The position numbers were made by a program, and so were the translations under genes. The notes under the pieces were generated by a model. That model did no database searches, had not been told where the DNA came from, and saw only the letters and a program-made list of their open reading frames with translations. Of a stretch of 64,000 nt of DNA, positions 17,661 through 30,800 are shown in pieces. The DNA is taken from contig NC_016481.1 of the NCBI RefSeq assembly GCF_000227115.2, forward strand, positions 1,381,259-1,445,258, in the 5' to 3' direction. The DNA is from Naumovozyma dairenensis CBS 421 (Eukaryota > Ascomycota > Saccharomycetes > Saccharomycetales > Saccharomycetaceae). How positions within the stretch are numbered: position 1 is the first letter of the stretch; every line of letters starts with the position of its first letter.

Positions 17661-19970
17661 GATGTGTTGGATATGTGGGGTCTAGTTTAGTAGTTTGGTT
17701 CCTCTTCCTCGACGAGCGGTTTTTTTTTCCTTCCTTTACTAGAATCGATTTTCTAGAGTTCAGATGGAATAGTGAAGGTGTTAGCGTATACTGATTCTGC
17801 AAATAGTTTACACACTTAAATTACGATGCCAGATCTTAATTTTCTCTCTCACGTTATCTTTCTCGATTGTTCAAGATCCCACGTACTTTATAAGTGATTG
17901 ACGTTCATATCAAGTAATTGGCGCACACTTAGCTCTTCTTTCCTCGAGAGAAAATTTAAGCTTAAACGCAAGCGTTGACGTTTTTCGCTGTAGTCCCTAT
18001 AGACTGCAGATGTATACTTGTGAAAGACTCGATTCTCAAAGGAATAAAGGAACGGGTTACAATTAACTATACATTTATGTAGTGCTTAAGGTATCAAAAT
18101 TCACTTTAATCAATCTAACTAGCCTGGAAGGGGGCCTTAATATATGGGCTGTACGTACGTTTATACTACATAGCCGCAAGGTTCTACACCAAAAGAAACA
18201 TGAAAAAAAAAAGGCAACATTGTTGAGCCATGCCCCATTTTCAATAGAGAACACTATTCTCTGTTGGTTACCTATATTTTATTTTTGCGTTCCGAAAATT
18301 TGGTCAATCAGCTTGTAGCTTACGAAGGTTAGTACTTTGAGTCATAAATGATGATTTCAAGGGAGAATGAATGTAAATAGCCGTAAAACGCGATAGACAA
18401 AAGCCGCCACCGTTAATTTTAAGATATTCCCAGCGAAAAAAACGGGGAAAATTTTCTCTGGAGTAGGTTAGAGGAACAACAACGATACAAGTAGAAGACG
18501 GTCCGTTACATTGCTTTTCATAACCAAGTAAGGAATAAGAGAAGTACTAACTCATTGTCTATTCTTCTGACGAGTATCGAATGTTACATCCTTTTATGAT
18601 GACCGTAACTGTATTACATTGCAGAGCTCCTAGTCGTTTATATTTTTGAGTGTTTTGTGACCATGGTCCTTCAGCCATTTTATGGGGGCTGAATAGTTGA
18701 TATTCCGCCCAACTTTATGCGTTTGCGAGTCAACGCACTAGCTGAAATACATTTTAGTGGGCATTTTACAGGTAGTATGGGTTCCAACTGTTTCTTTGAC
18801 CCATATACGTCGTTTTTATGAGGTTTGGTTGCTTACAAATTTTGCCACCATGCATGGTATAGTAGTTCTAGCTGGACCAAATAACGTACTATACTAATAA
18901 GGGACGTTATTGTTGTCATATGACATTTGGCCATAGGAAATGATGAGTTTTAAGAATACCGTACAATGATATTACTTTAGGGACTACACTGGGACCTTAT
19001 CATATCATTAAATGGAAAAGGTAGGACTTTTCATTCAATAGCCTAATACTTCAGGTTTATTTAGTTTTAAGTGAAAGCTTTTGGATAGGGAAACACGATT
19101 GTTCCGACTTCTGGAAGATACTGTAGTTTTTTGATCTGGGCATATATTTAGGCTGAAATTTGTTGAGCCTTTAAGGAAAATATAAATAGTGGAGGCAGTT
19201 CGTTTTTCTTTCTCTTTTTAGCTTATCACGATGCCTGCTGTATGATGCTTTATCATATTATGATTTTATGTTAGTGAAAACTGCTGTTTTCGGAAAACCA
19301 GCATTTAAAGCAGTTTATGCGTCACAAATAAAAATCAAAGTCATGATATTTCTAAATTTTTCGTTTTACATTTCTTTCTGATAATATGTTGTTAACGATA
19401 AGCAGTTTCAGCTTCCCTGGCTTATTTGAGAAAATAAAATATATGCTCTCAATAATACGATATTAGCCCTTTATTTTTTGTCATTGTTGTCATTCATAGA
19501 CCACTTTTTCAAGTTTGAATGAACAGCTTTTATTAAAAGATGGCCGTTAGATAACTCTAAAACGTTTATAATGAACGTCGAAGATATGAAATGCGCTCTT
19601 TCGAGAAGATGATTTTATTTCTTACCAGGACAATTAAAATTCTTAAAATTCATGAATTATCGTCCATGAGTAATCAATTAACGACTTAGTTACTCAAATA
19701 AAGCATCATAGCTAATCAATTAATTAATGCTATATAATTGGTTACCCTCATATCATGCTGTTGCTTATATCACTTTTACGTATTTATGTATCTTTTTTCC
19801 TACAAAAACTTCCGTAAACATGCTTTTTATCATAAACCTGAAGTAAAATCATAAGCTCAAAACAATAGCCGTAAACAACAATTGGTAAAAGGCAATATAA
19901 GAATTCTAAAATAAATTCACATTCTCGTAATTCTTATTTCCTTTATTATCAAAATATCATCACTGTAATA
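17661..19970. other. 2.3-kb divergent intergenic region between MAC1 and CHD1
   Basis: Unusually long for this window. It contains no ORF with recognisable content. A group of palindromes and inverted repeats lies at 18659-18924. A TATAAATA element near 19182 is followed by a T-rich tract, and there is a CDEIII-like string at about 18281-18298 that I rejected as a centromere. Unannotated ncRNA cannot be excluded. Confidence 0.5.
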
Positions 19971-22900
19971 ATGGGTTCCATTAAGGACTTACCTGATGAA
20001 ATTCTAGAAAATCCAGAATTATATGGATTAAGAAGGTCCCATAGGGCGTCCGCACATTATAATGCTAATGCATATTATGAAGATGATGAAGATGATGATG
20101 ACGACGACGTTGTCGTTAAGAAACCTTCAAAGAGAAGTAAGAAGAAACAGAGTTCTGATGAAGATGATTTTGAAATTGACGATAATGCCGACCTAGCTGA
20201 TGAGGACGACGATGATGATGACGATCAAGACGACGACGATGATGATGATGATCAAGACGATGATGATTATGGGTCTACAAAAAGGAAGAAAAGAATAACT
20301 ATTAAAAAAAAAAGACAGACATCGAAAAGAAAAAAAAGAAGCTTTCCTGATGAGGAAAATAATACACCAGATTATGCAATTCCTACAAGGTTTTCTAACC
20401 GTCATAACAAGCCCATCAATTACAACGTAGATTATTCTGACGAGGATTTATTAGAATCAGAACCAGAACCAGAACCCGAAGATGATTTTGAAGATGGAAT
20501 GGATGCTGATGAAAGTAATTATCAAGAATATTCCGCCACACCTCAGGTGGAAGATACACATACCATTGACATGGTAATTTCTCATAGGCTGAAGGATGAT
20601 AGCGATGAATCAATAAAGAAAATTGTACCTGATTTAAATCAATGTAAACAAAATTATCAATTCCTAATCAAATGGACCGATCAGTCACATTTGCATAATA
20701 CTTGGGAAACCTATGAATCATTAAGTTATCTTCGTGGCTTGAAAAAATTGGACAATTACTGTAAACAATTTATAATCCAAGATCAACAAGTTCGTCTGGA
20801 TCCATATATAACTGCTGAAGATATAGAAGTCATGGATATGGAAGCTGAACGTAGAGCCGATGAATTCGAAGAATTCACAATTCCAGAAAGAATCATTGAT
20901 AGTCAACGTATAAGTCTAGACGATGGAACTTCTCAATTACAATATCTTGTCAAATGGAAACGTTTAAATTATGATGAAGCTACATGGGAATCTGCAACTG
21001 ACATAGTCAAATTGTCTCCTGAGCAAGTAAAACATTTTCAAAATAGAACCAACTCTAAAATCCTACCCCAACACTCAATTACTTACAGCAGTAATTCCTC
21101 TAGGCCAAAATTCGAAAAACTAACTGCTCAACCAAGTTATATTAAAGGTGGCGAATTAAGAGATTTCCAATTGACAGGTATTAATTGGATGGCTTTCCTA
21201 TGGTCTAAAAATGATAACGGTATTTTAGCAGATGAAATGGGATTAGGTAAGACTGTGCAAACTGTAGCTTTTATTAGTTGGCTAATATACGCTCGTAAAC
21301 AAAATGGCCCTCATTTAGTAGTCGTACCATTATCTACAATGCCTGCATGGCAAGAAACCTTCGAGAAATGGGCACCTGAATTGAATTGTATTTGTTATAT
21401 GGGTAATCAAAGATCAAGAGACACTATCAGAGAGTTCGAATTTTATACCAATCCTCAAGCGAAAGGGAAGAAGAATGTTAAATTTAATGTATTAATGACT
21501 ACATATGAATATATTCTTAAAGACTGCTCGGAGTTGGGAAGTATTAAATGGCAATTTCTAGCTGTTGATGAAGCACATAGATTAAAGAATGCTGAATCAT
21601 CATTGTATGAATCACTAAACAGTTTTAAAGTCAATAACCGTCTTCTAATTACTGGTACACCATTACAAAATAATATTAAAGAGTTGGCCGCACTAGTGAA
21701 TTTCCTAATGCCAGGTAGATTTACAATTGACCAAGAAATCGATTTTGAAAACCAAGATGAACAACAAGAAGAATATATTCGGCATTTACATTCAAGATTA
21801 CAAGCGTTTATTTTACGTCGTTTGAAAAAAGATGTAGAAAAATCGCTACCATCTAAGACGGAACGTATCCTTCGTGTTGAGCTTTCTGATGTCCAAACTG
21901 GTTATTATAAGAATATTTTGACAAAGAATTATGCTGCCTTAACTGCTGGTGCGAAAGGTGGTCATTTTTCACTCTTGAACATTATGAGTGAATTGAAGAA
22001 GGCTTCTAATCATCCATATCTTTTTGATAATGCAGAAGAACGCGTGCTAGAAAAATTTGGTGACGGGAAAAAAACAAGAGAAAACATTTTAAGAGGTTTG
22101 ATTATGTCTTCAGGTAAAATGGTATTACTAGATCAACTATTGACTAGGTTGAAAAAAGATGGTCACCGTGTTCTAATTTTCTCCCAGATGGTCCGTATGT
22201 TAGATATACTTGGTGATTACTTATCAATTAAAGGAATCACATTCCAGCGACTAGATGGGACAGTACCATCTGCACAAAGAAGAATTTCAATTGATCATTT
22301 TAATGCACCAGATTCTAAAGACGATGTGTTCCTACTATCTACTAGAGCAGGTGGTTTAGGTATTAATTTAATGACAGCTGATACTGTCATTATTTTTGAT
22401 TCTGATTGGAATCCACAAGCTGATTTACAAGCTATGGCGAGAGCTCATCGTATCGGTCAAAAAAATCACGTCATGGTTTATAGATTAGTATCTAAAGACA
22501 CAGTGGAAGAGGAGGTCTTAGAAAGAGCACGGAAAAAGATGATCCTAGAATATGCTATTATATCCCTAGGTGTTACTGATGGTAATAAATATACGAAGAA
22601 AAATGAGCCTAATCCAGCAGAATTGTCTGAAATTCTGAAGTTTGGTGCCGGAAACATGTTTGCTGCCAACGATAATCAAAAGAAATTAGAAGATTTAAAT
22701 TTAGATGATGTTTTAAATCACGCAGAAGATCATGTTACAACTCCTGATTTAGGTGAATCGCATTTAGGTGGTGAGGAATTTTTAAAACAATTTGAAGTTA
22801 CAGATTATAAAGCTGATGTAGACTGGGATGATATTATACCTGAAGATGAATTGAAGAAATTGAAAGACGAAGAGCAAAAAAGGAAGGACGAAGAGTACAT

Positions 22901-24422
22901 AAAGGAACAATTAGAAATGATGAATAGAAGGGATACTGCTCTTCAAAAGATTAAGAATACGATTAGCGGTAATAATGAAGTAACTTATGATTCTGATGAT
23001 GAGACAAGTACTGTTTCCAAAGCCACTAAGCGTAGATCTAGGAATGATTTGAATTCAATTGGAGAAAGTGAACTTCGAATGTTATATAAGAATGTTTTAA
23101 GACATGGTGATTTAACAAATCTTTTTGAAGAGTTGATTGCAGATGGAAGTTTGCCTGTTAAGTCGATCGAAAAGTATGGCGAAGTATACTCTAAAATGAT
23201 GCAGACGGCAAAGGAAGTTTTTCTTGCTGAAGATGAAAAACGGAAGCAAATAATGAACGAACTTGAAAATGAAGCAAAACTTTACAGGGCAGACTTGAAA
23301 AGTGGTAAAATTAAAATTGAAGATCAATCTAAGGACAACCCAAATGCCAGATTAGCAACCAAGAGGAAAGAAAAGAAAACGATTGTGTTTTCATTTGGAG
23401 GGGTTAATTCTTTAAATGCAGAAGTATTCATTAGGAGGGCAGAAGATTTAAAATTTTTGAGAGATGAGATTATTAAACATTTCAAGTCTGATCCTTTAAA
23501 GTTTACCTTGACACCGAGGATACCGAAGGTTGTGCAGAATTGGAGTTGTAACTGGAATAAAGAAGACGATGAAAAATTACTTGTTGGTGTTTTCAAGTAT
23601 GGGTATGGGGCATGGTCCCAAATTCGAGACGATCCATTCCTTGGACTTACAGATAAAATATTTTTAAATGAATCACAATCCAATAGAAAGCCAACGAACG
23701 AGGAACCAAATGGCGAGATAGTAAAGAAAGGTAAAGGTATTACAGGTTCGTCTAAAAAAGTACCAGGTGCCATTCATCTAAACAGAAGGACGGACTATTT
23801 GATAGCAATGATGCAAGAGCCAACTCCTGAAAATTCTCCGTCAGGAGCCATAACACCAATAGAGAAGAGCACACCAGCAACTAAGAGGAAAAGACAACCA
23901 AAACAGACGAAAACAACCAAAACAAAACCAAGTAACTCTAATACCCCCGCAGCAAAGCGTGCCAAACCTAATCCAAAGAATGTGGACAAAGTTAAGAGGA
24001 TACCGAAAGATATTTCAAGTAGTCCCACACTTTCTAATAAGTCCATTTCAACTTCTGAATCAAGGACATCAAGCTTAAAGAATAGTACAGTGAATCAAAC
24101 ACATGAAAAAGAATATGAAAGCATGGATGAAGATGAATGCAGGCATGCCATGGCTTCCGTGCGGGTATCACTAAAGAGATTGAGACGTGGGGGTAAAGGA
24201 TTAGACCGTAAAGAATGGGCACGTATCCTGAAAACAGAATTAAAGAATATAGGTGATCATATTGAGTCTCAAAAGGGAATGTCGAAAAAAACAGAATCAT
24301 CGAAGTTCCGCAAACACCTTTGGTCGTACAGCACTAACTTCTGGCCTGTTGAAGTGAAAAGTACGAAATTAATGGCAATGTATGACAAAATTAATGCTAC
24401 AACCAAGTCTAATTCATCATAA
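19971..24422 (+). CDS. CHD1: Chd1, chromodomain SNF2-family nucleosome-spacing ATPase
   Basis: A 1483-residue protein (S. cerevisiae 1468). A very acidic N-terminus with Asp runs (about 30-90) precedes two chromodomains (about 200-350, with the [14 protein letters not shown] and [14 protein letters not shown] signatures). The SNF2 ATPase follows: Walker A DEMGLGKT at about 420-427, DEAH at 532-535, and the helicase C half with [11 protein letters not shown] and ARAHRIGQ motifs. A SANT-SLIDE DNA-binding region is near 1020-1260 ([30 protein letters not shown]). The C-terminal CHCT domain near 1395-1465 is rich in basic residues. Chd1 slides and spaces nucleosomes behind elongating RNA polymerase II. 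Order CHD1-PAB1-DNF1 matches YER164W-166W. Confidence 0.97.
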   Translation: MGSIKDLPDEILENPELYGLRRSHRASAHYNANAYYEDDEDDDDDDVVVKKPSKRSKKKQSSDEDDFEIDDNADLADEDDDDDDDQDDDDDDDDQDDDDYGSTKRKKRITIKKKRQTSKRKKRSFPDEENNTPDYAIPTRFSNRHNKPINYNVDYSDEDLLESEPEPEPEDDFEDGMDADESNYQEYSATPQVEDTHTIDMVISHRLKDDSDESIKKIVPDLNQCKQNYQFLIKWTDQSHLHNTWETYESLSYLRGLKKLDNYCKQFIIQDQQVRLDPYITAEDIEVMDMEAERRADEFEEFTIPERIIDSQRISLDDGTSQLQYLVKWKRLNYDEATWESATDIVKLSPEQVKHFQNRTNSKILPQHSITYSSNSSRPKFEKLTAQPSYIKGGELRDFQLTGINWMAFLWSKNDNGILADEMGLGKTVQTVAFISWLIYARKQNGPHLVVVPLSTMPAWQETFEKWAPELNCICYMGNQRSRDTIREFEFYTNPQAKGKKNVKFNVLMTTYEYILKDCSELGSIKWQFLAVDEAHRLKNAESSLYESLNSFKVNNRLLITGTPLQNNIKELAALVNFLMPGRFTIDQEIDFENQDEQQEEYIRHLHSRLQAFILRRLKKDVEKSLPSKTERILRVELSDVQTGYYKNILTKNYAALTAGAKGGHFSLLNIMSELKKASNHPYLFDNAEERVLEKFGDGKKTRENILRGLIMSSGKMVLLDQLLTRLKKDGHRVLIFSQMVRMLDILGDYLSIKGITFQRLDGTVPSAQRRISIDHFNAPDSKDDVFLLSTRAGGLGINLMTADTVIIFDSDWNPQADLQAMARAHRIGQKNHVMVYRLVSKDTVEEEVLERARKKMILEYAIISLGVTDGNKYTKKNEPNPAELSEILKFGAGNMFAANDNQKKLEDLNLDDVLNHAEDHVTTPDLGESHLGGEEFLKQFEVTDYKADVDWDDIIPEDELKKLKDEEQKRKDEEYIKEQLEMMNRRDTALQKIKNTISGNNEVTYDSDDETSTVSKATKRRSRNDLNSIGESELRMLYKNVLRHGDLTNLFEELIADGSLPVKSIEKYGEVYSKMMQTAKEVFLAEDEKRKQIMNELENEAKLYRADLKSGKIKIEDQSKDNPNARLATKRKEKKTIVFSFGGVNSLNAEVFIRRAEDLKFLRDEIIKHFKSDPLKFTLTPRIPKVVQNWSCNWNKEDDEKLLVGVFKYGYGAWSQIRDDPFLGLTDKIFLNESQSNRKPTNEEPNGEIVKKGKGITGSSKKVPGAIHLNRRTDYLIAMMQEPTPENSPSGAITPIEKSTPATKRKRQPKQTKTTKTKPSNSNTPAAKRAKPNPKNVDKVKRIPKDISSSPTLSNKSISTSESRTSSLKNSTVNQTHEKEYESMDEDECRHAMASVRVSLKRLRRGGKGLDRKEWARILKTELKNIGDHIESQKGMSKKTESSKFRKHLWSYSTNFWPVEVKSTKLMAMYDKINATTKSNSS

Positions 24423-24673
24423 ACATATTTTTTTTTTCTTTCTTTTATAGTTTCAAGAAAATGGTACACACTATCTGTTCCATGTTTGTATTTATTATAA
24501 CTTTTTCATTCCAAAATATCCCACAATATAAAGTAAATTACAATTCCTACATCTAGATATTTCATCTATAATTACTCTATGGTTAACTACTACCAAAATG
24601 CACATATTGACCGTGAAGAGAAAATACGTGTACAAGAAATATCAAAATTAATTTAGCCGCCCAGGCAAGGTTG

Positions 24674-24681
24674 TTACCCGG
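24674..24681 (+). promoter_or_regulatory. Reb1-type site TTACCCGG upstream of PAB1
   Basis: Exact Reb1 core about 480 bp upstream of the PAB1 start codon, within the CHD1-PAB1 interval. Motif match only. Confidence 0.5.
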
Positions 24682-25113
24682 AAGGCCGACAATTTTTAAT
24701 TCCCCGAACCTAAACAACTCGTGTCTGATGATGAAATGTGCGCCATCCTGAAAATTTTTTTCGAGCTAACTCTTTTCACTGGGATGTGGAACACTCTTTC
24801 CTCTTTCCTCATCACCATAACTGCGAGTAGGTGCTATCCTATTAACTTTCAACGAAACAGCTAGTTAATATGATGCTTTTATTCATTGATGAAATGATTT
24901 ACTTTTTTAATATATCTTCTGCTGTTTGTTCTTATTACTCTCATTTTCTTTTTTGAGCTTGTTTTTGTTTGTGATTTTTTGAAATTCGTTGAGCTACAAG
25001 GTAAACTTTCACACGTTTCAATCGTTCAAAGAAGCAACACAAATTTAAGCTTAAGTCAACATTTCCTAAATTTTGACTTTTTTAATAATAATATATTCTA
25101 TTTTTATTAATAT

Positions 25114-25162
25114 AACAAAAAAAACAAAAAAACTAAAAAACCATAAAAAATAAAAATCAAGA
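25114..25162 (+). promoter_or_regulatory. Adenine-rich PAB1 leader, possible autoregulatory Pab1-binding site
   Basis: The 49 bases just before the PAB1 ATG are almost all A, with uninterrupted runs of up to eight. Oligo(A) is the binding target of poly(A)-binding protein, and A-rich 5' leaders of PABP genes are known to serve autoregulation. Function here is inferred from that. Confidence 0.6.
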
Positions 25163-26920
25163 ATGTCTGATGTTACTGAAAAGACAGCTGAGCAATTAGG
25201 AAACTTGAAAATTGACGATTCTCAAGAACAACAAACTGCCACGAGCACTCCATCTTCAGCCACCACTGAAAACTCTTCAGCTTCCTTGTACGTTGGTGAC
25301 TTAGATCCATCAGTTTCTGAAGCTTTGTTGTATGACATTTTCTCCCCAATCGGTTCAGTTTCTTCTATCCGTGTTTGTCGTGATGCTATCACTAAGACTT
25401 CCTTAGGTTACGCTTACGTTAACTTCAACGACCATGAAGCTGGTAAGAAAGCCATTGAAAAGTTGAACTACACTCCAATCAAGGGTAGATTATGTCGTAT
25501 CATGTGGTCTCAACGTGATCCAGCTTTAAGAAAGAAGGGTTCCGCCAACATCTTCATCAAAAACTTACATTCCGATATTGATAACAAGGCGTTATACGAC
25601 ACTTTCTCTGTCTTTGGTAACATCTTGTCCTCCAAGATTGCTACCGATGAAACTGGTAAATCTAAGGGTTTCGGTTTCGTTCATTTCGAAGACGATACTG
25701 CTGCCAAGGAAGCTATTGATGCCTTGAACGGTATGTTGTTGAACGGTCAAGAAATCTTTGTTGGTCCACATTTGAGCAGAAAGGAACGTGACTCTCAATT
25801 AGAAGAATCCAAAGCCAACTTCACCAACATTTATGTTAAGAACATTAACTTAGAAACCACTGATGAAGAATTCACTGAATTATTCTCCAAGTACGGTAAG
25901 GTTTTATCTGCTGCTTTAGAAAAGACTGAAGACGGCAAATTGAAGGGTTTTGGTTTCGTTGATTTCGAAAACCATGAAGATGCAGCCAAGGCTGTTGAAG
26001 AATTAAACGGTTCCCAATTCAAGGATCAAGAATTATTTGTTTCCCGTGCTCAAAAGAAATACGAACGTATGCAAGAATTGAAGAAACAATACGAAGCTTC
26101 CAGACTTGAAAAGATGGCTAAATACCAAGGTGTAAACTTATTCATCAAGAACTTAGATGACTCCATTGATGACGAAAAGTTAAAAGAAGAATTCGCCCCA
26201 TACGGTAACATCACCTCTGTTAGAGTTATGAGAACTGAAAATGGTAAATCGAGAGGTTTCGGTTTCGTTTGTTTCTCTACTCCAGAAGAAGCTACCAAGG
26301 CTATTACCGAAAAGAACCAACAAATTGTTGCTGGTAAACCATTATATGTTGCCATTGCTCAAAGAAAGGATGTTAGACGTTCTCAATTAGCTCAACAAAT
26401 CCAAGCTAGAAACCAAATGAGGTACCAACAAGCTACAGCAGCTGCAGCTGCCGCCGCTGCTGGTATCCCAGGTCAATTCATGCCACCAATGTTTTACGGT
26501 GTCATGCCACCAAGAGGTGTTCCATTCAATGGTCCAAACCCACAACAAATGAATGGTGTTCCTCCACAACAATTCAGAAACGCTCCTGTTTACGGTGGTA
26601 TGCCACCACAAGGTGCTTTCCCAAGAAACGGTGCTGCTGGTAACAACCACTTTTATCAACAAAAAAGACAAGCCTTAGGTGAACAATTATATAAGAAGGT
26701 TTCCGCCAAGAATGTTGATGAAGAAGCAGCTGGTAAGATCACCGGTATGATTTTGGATTTACCACCTCAAGATGTTGTCTCTTTGCTAGAAAATGATGAA
26801 TTATTCGACCAACATTTCAAAGAAGCCTCTGCTGCTTACCAATCTTTCAAGCAAGAACAACAACAACAGCAGCAACAACAACAACAACCTGCCGCTGAAC
26901 AACCTGCTCCACAAGCTTAA
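25163..26920 (+). CDS. PAB1: Pab1, poly(A)-binding protein
   Basis: A 585-residue protein (S. cerevisiae 577). Four RRMs are visible from their RNP2/RNP1 pairs: RRM1 from residue ~41 ([14 protein letters not shown]), RRM2 from ~128 ([16 protein letters not shown]), RRM3 from ~221 ([16 protein letters not shown]) and RRM4 from ~324 ([16 protein letters not shown]). A Met/Pro/Asn-rich linker with an alanine run (~428-437) leads to the MLLE/PABC domain at ~498-565 ([19 protein letters not shown]), then a polyglutamine tract (~566-578). Pab1 binds mRNA poly(A) tails and eIF4G, and controls translation and deadenylation. Codon use is strongly biased toward favoured yeast codons, as expected for an abundant protein. 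Confidence 0.98.
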   Translation: MSDVTEKTAEQLGNLKIDDSQEQQTATSTPSSATTENSSASLYVGDLDPSVSEALLYDIFSPIGSVSSIRVCRDAITKTSLGYAYVNFNDHEAGKKAIEKLNYTPIKGRLCRIMWSQRDPALRKKGSANIFIKNLHSDIDNKALYDTFSVFGNILSSKIATDETGKSKGFGFVHFEDDTAAKEAIDALNGMLLNGQEIFVGPHLSRKERDSQLEESKANFTNIYVKNINLETTDEEFTELFSKYGKVLSAALEKTEDGKLKGFGFVDFENHEDAAKAVEELNGSQFKDQELFVSRAQKKYERMQELKKQYEASRLEKMAKYQGVNLFIKNLDDSIDDEKLKEEFAPYGNITSVRVMRTENGKSRGFGFVCFSTPEEATKAITEKNQQIVAGKPLYVAIAQRKDVRRSQLAQQIQARNQMRYQQATAAAAAAAAGIPGQFMPPMFYGVMPPRGVPFNGPNPQQMNGVPPQQFRNAPVYGGMPPQGAFPRNGAAGNNHFYQQKRQALGEQLYKKVSAKNVDEEAAGKITGMILDLPPQDVVSLLENDELFDQHFKEASAAYQSFKQEQQQQQQQQQQPAAEQPAPQA

Positions 26921-27822
26921 ATTTCTAGTGAAACTTAAAATTACCTTGTTTTTTCAAATTTTTGTGTTACAATAATATATATATAGTTTGTGTTCTATAT
27001 GTTTTATTTTTTACTCAAGCAATTCTTTTGTATCTATCTTTTTATCTAGTTCAACTTTTTATTTCGATTCATTATCTTCATCATCTTCAATGTTCATATC
27101 TGGCCAAATTTATTGTAATTTGGCTGTTAAGTTAGTTTATTTTTTCTTACATGATATTTTGATATCAAGGTGCTATTCACATACTGGATAACCAGAAAAA
27201 ATTTATATGCCAAGAAGAAGAAAAAAAGTAGAAGTGGAGCAAAATCATTCGAAAGATTGACAAATTAACTGTTAACCCTATTTCAATATAGAATAAAGCT
27301 TTAGGATACCAAGAAGCTTACTACTTAATAGTTTTGAAGCTCAGAGCTTTTCCTCACACGTGATATAAGGCCATCCTAGCACCACATACTGTAGGTAAGT
27401 CCGCTCTACTCCCGTGACATATACATGTGCTAGTTAAGATCTGAAAAAATAGAGCAAAACTTAAAATAACACATAGGCATCCAATGATAAAATCATGAGC
27501 ATCGCTATTGACAAGATCGGTTGTTTTACTATATTGATAAGAGTACAGATCAGTGAATTACACTTTACCGAATTTGGGTAACTTCATAACTAATTACTAT
27601 AAAATAAACGTTAGATTTCAATCCATAAAGTCTGTCATATTTTTAGTAAGTAGAACGGGCCGCCCAGCATTCATAGAGCAGATCCCAAAAACCACTTCTG
27701 CTAGACCTTTTATTTGAAGAGAATTATTGATTGCTTTAGGTTTATTTGCTCTTACGTTGTAACTGTGATAAAAGAATACAAACGAATCTCATTTTACTCT
27801 AAGGAGGACAAAGTAATTATTG
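26921..27822. other. Intergenic region between PAB1 and DNF1
   Basis: About 900 bp holding the PAB1 3' region (TATATATA near 26976) and the DNF1 promoter. No gene, RNA or repeat seen; short ORFs at 26793-27191 are shadows or noise. Confidence 0.55.
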
Positions 27823-30800
27823 ATGTCTGGATCTAAAGACAATAATACTAATCCCTTTCTGGATGAGGCCCAAGATACATCACCATTTGAATTTGAAGAC
27901 ATAAATTTTGATGATTCCAATGGAGTACCATCTTCTAGCCATGCCAATACTCAGCGTCTCAATGATACGACACATCAAACTACTTTTGATAATAGCTCAA
28001 TAGAAAAGAAAGATTTTTCCTTTCAAGAAGAGACAGAAAATGATGTACATTCTTTCGAACCCACTCCAAGAATAGGTGCTTCATCTACTGGCGGCTTCGA
28101 TGATATCGGATTGGAAAATGATGAGCTTGATACCTCAAATCCGCATAAGACAAATACTATAATGAAAAGGCTGCGTATGGGTACCCAAAGAAATAAGATG
28201 GGTAAGCCATCTGTGGGAAGAGCGAAGACTTTAAAATGGGCAACTAAAAATTTTGTGAATCCATTTGAAGATGCAAATAGAGAAGATACTTTTGATGATG
28301 GTGGATTGATGAACCGTGCCAGTGAATTAAGAACTATTTATTATAATATGCAGTTACCTAAAGAAATGTTAGATGAAGAAGGAAAACCAATTATGGAATA
28401 CCCGAGAAACAAGATTAGAACAACAAAATATACTCCCTTAACATTCTTACCTAAAAATATCATGTTCCAATTTCAAAATTTTGCCAATGTTTATTTCTTG
28501 ATATTAATTATTTTAGGTGCGTTCCAAATATTTGGTGTCACGAATCCAGGTTTAGCTGCAGTTCCATTAATCGTTATTGTCATCATTACTGCAATTAAAG
28601 ATGGTATAGAGGACTCTAGAAGAACTATTTTGGATATGGAGGTTAATAATACCAAGACCCATATTTTAGAAGGAATTGACAACCCAAATGTCTCAGCTGA
28701 TAATGTCTCTATGTGGAGAAAATTCAAAAAAGCTAATTCTAGACTATTGATGAGATTCATTAAGTATTGTCAAAGTCATTTTACCGAAGAAGGAAGAGAG
28801 AAGAGAAGACAACAGAAAAGAAATCGCATGCGTACCCAAAGAGCATCATTCGACGGTGATATGAATATGCCTCGTGGCTCATTGGACTCAATTGGGAGTT
28901 TCAGAGTCTCAGGTGATTATGGTAGACCGTCTTTAGATTATGATGCCGTGGGTCAGTCCATTTCTAGATCAGATAATGTTAATATTATGGATAGAGCAAT
29001 GCCTCCAAGACCTGACTGTAAATTCTCAAAAGATTATTGGAAAAATATTAAAGTTGGTGATGTTGTTCGTATCCATAATAACGATGAAATTCCTGCAGAT
29101 ATCGTTCTTTTGTCGACTTCTGATTCTGATGGTGCTTGTTATCTAGAAACAAAGAATTTAGATGGTGAATCGAATTTGAAAGTCCGTCAATCCTTAAAAT
29201 GTAGTCATACTATAAGAAGTTCTAGAGATGTTACCAGAACAAGATTTTGGTTAGAAAGTGAAGGGCCACATGCAAATCTTTATTCTTATCAAGGTAATTT
29301 GAAATGGGTCGACTCTAAAGATGGGGATTTGAAAAATGAACCTGTAACGATTAATAATATGTTACTTCGTGGTTGTACATTAAGAAATACCAAATGGGCA
29401 ATGGGTTTAGTTGTTTTCACTGGTGATGATACTAAGATCATGTTGAATTCTGGTGCAACTCCAACTAAAAAATCAAGAATTTCAAGAGAATTAAATCTTT
29501 CTGTCTCCTTAAATTTCTTATTACTATTTATTGTTTGTTTTGTTTCCGGTATTATTAATGGTGTTAATTATGATAAACATCCAAGATCAAGAGATTTCTT
29601 TGAATTTGGTACGGTAGCTGGTTCAGCAGCAACAAATGGGTTTGTCTCCTTCTGGGTCGCTGTTATTCTTTATCAATCATTGGTCCCTATTTCGTTATAT
29701 ATTTCTGTTGAAATCATAAAGACTGCTCAAGCTGCTTTTATCTATGGTGATGTTTTACTTTATAATGCTAAGTTAGATTACCCATGTACGCCGAAATCAT
29801 GGAATATCTCAGATGATTTAGGACAAATCGAATATATATTTTCAGATAAGACAGGTACTTTAACTCAAAATGTAATGGAATTCAAGAAATGTACAATCAA
29901 CGGTATTTCCTACGGTCGTGCATACACGGAAGCACTTGCTGGTTTGAGGAAAAGACAAGGTATTGATGTTGAAGCTGAAGGTCGTCGTGAAAGAGAAGAA
30001 ATTGCCAAAGATAGAGATATTATGATTAATGACCTAAGAAGATTATCTCATAATTCACAATTTTATCCTGATGATATTACGTTTGTTTCCAAAGAGTTTG
30101 TTCGTGATCTTCAAGGCGCAAGTGGTGAAATGCAACAGAAATGTTGTGAGCATTTCATGTTAGCCTTGGCGTTATGTCATTCCGTCCTTGTAGAACCAAA
30201 TAAGCATGACTCTAAAAAACTAGACTTGAAAGCCCAATCCCCAGATGAAGCTGCGTTAGTTGGTACCGCTAGGGATGTTGGTTTCAGTTTTGTGGGTAAG
30301 ACTAAAGAAGGTTTGATTATTGAACTTCAAGGTTCTCAAAAAGAATTCCAGATCTTAAATATCTTAGAGTTTAATTCTACTAGAAAGAGAATGAGTTGTA
30401 TTGTTAAGATTCCAGGAACTAACCCTGGTGACGAACCAAGAGCGTTATTAATCTGTAAGGGTGCTGATTCGATTATATATTCCAGATTGAGTACTAGAAG
30501 TGGTGCCAACAATGAAACCATGTTAGAAAAGACTGCATTACATTTGGAACAATATGCCACTGAAGGGTTGAGAACATTATGTCTTGCTCAAAGAGAACTA
30601 ACCTGGTCCGAATACGTCGAATGGAATGCTAAATATGACATTGCAGCAGCAGCTTTAACAAATAGAGAAGAACAATTGGAAAACGTATCCGATGAAATTG
30701 AACGCAATTTGACATTAATTGGCGGTACAGCTATTGAAGATCGTCTACAAGATGGTGTTCCAGATTCTATCTCATTATTAGGTCAAGCTGGTATAAAATT

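Larger units (their letters stand above)
24423..25162. other. Intergenic region: CHD1 3' flank and PAB1 promoter and leader
   Basis: About 740 bp. It contains a Reb1-type TTACCCGG (24674-24681), long T-rich promoter tracts and the A-rich PAB1 leader (25114-25162). Confidence 0.6.

Noticed and set aside
18281..18298. String TATTTTTGCGTTCCGAAA resembling centromere element CDEIII
   Set aside because: Three mismatches to the consensus, and the 80-90 bp upstream are not strongly AT-rich and carry no CDEI (RTCACRTG).
18545..18551. TACTAAC branch-point consensus in the MAC1-CHD1 interval
   Set aside because: No GTATGT-type 5' splice site at sensible distance and no exon-like sequence on either side.
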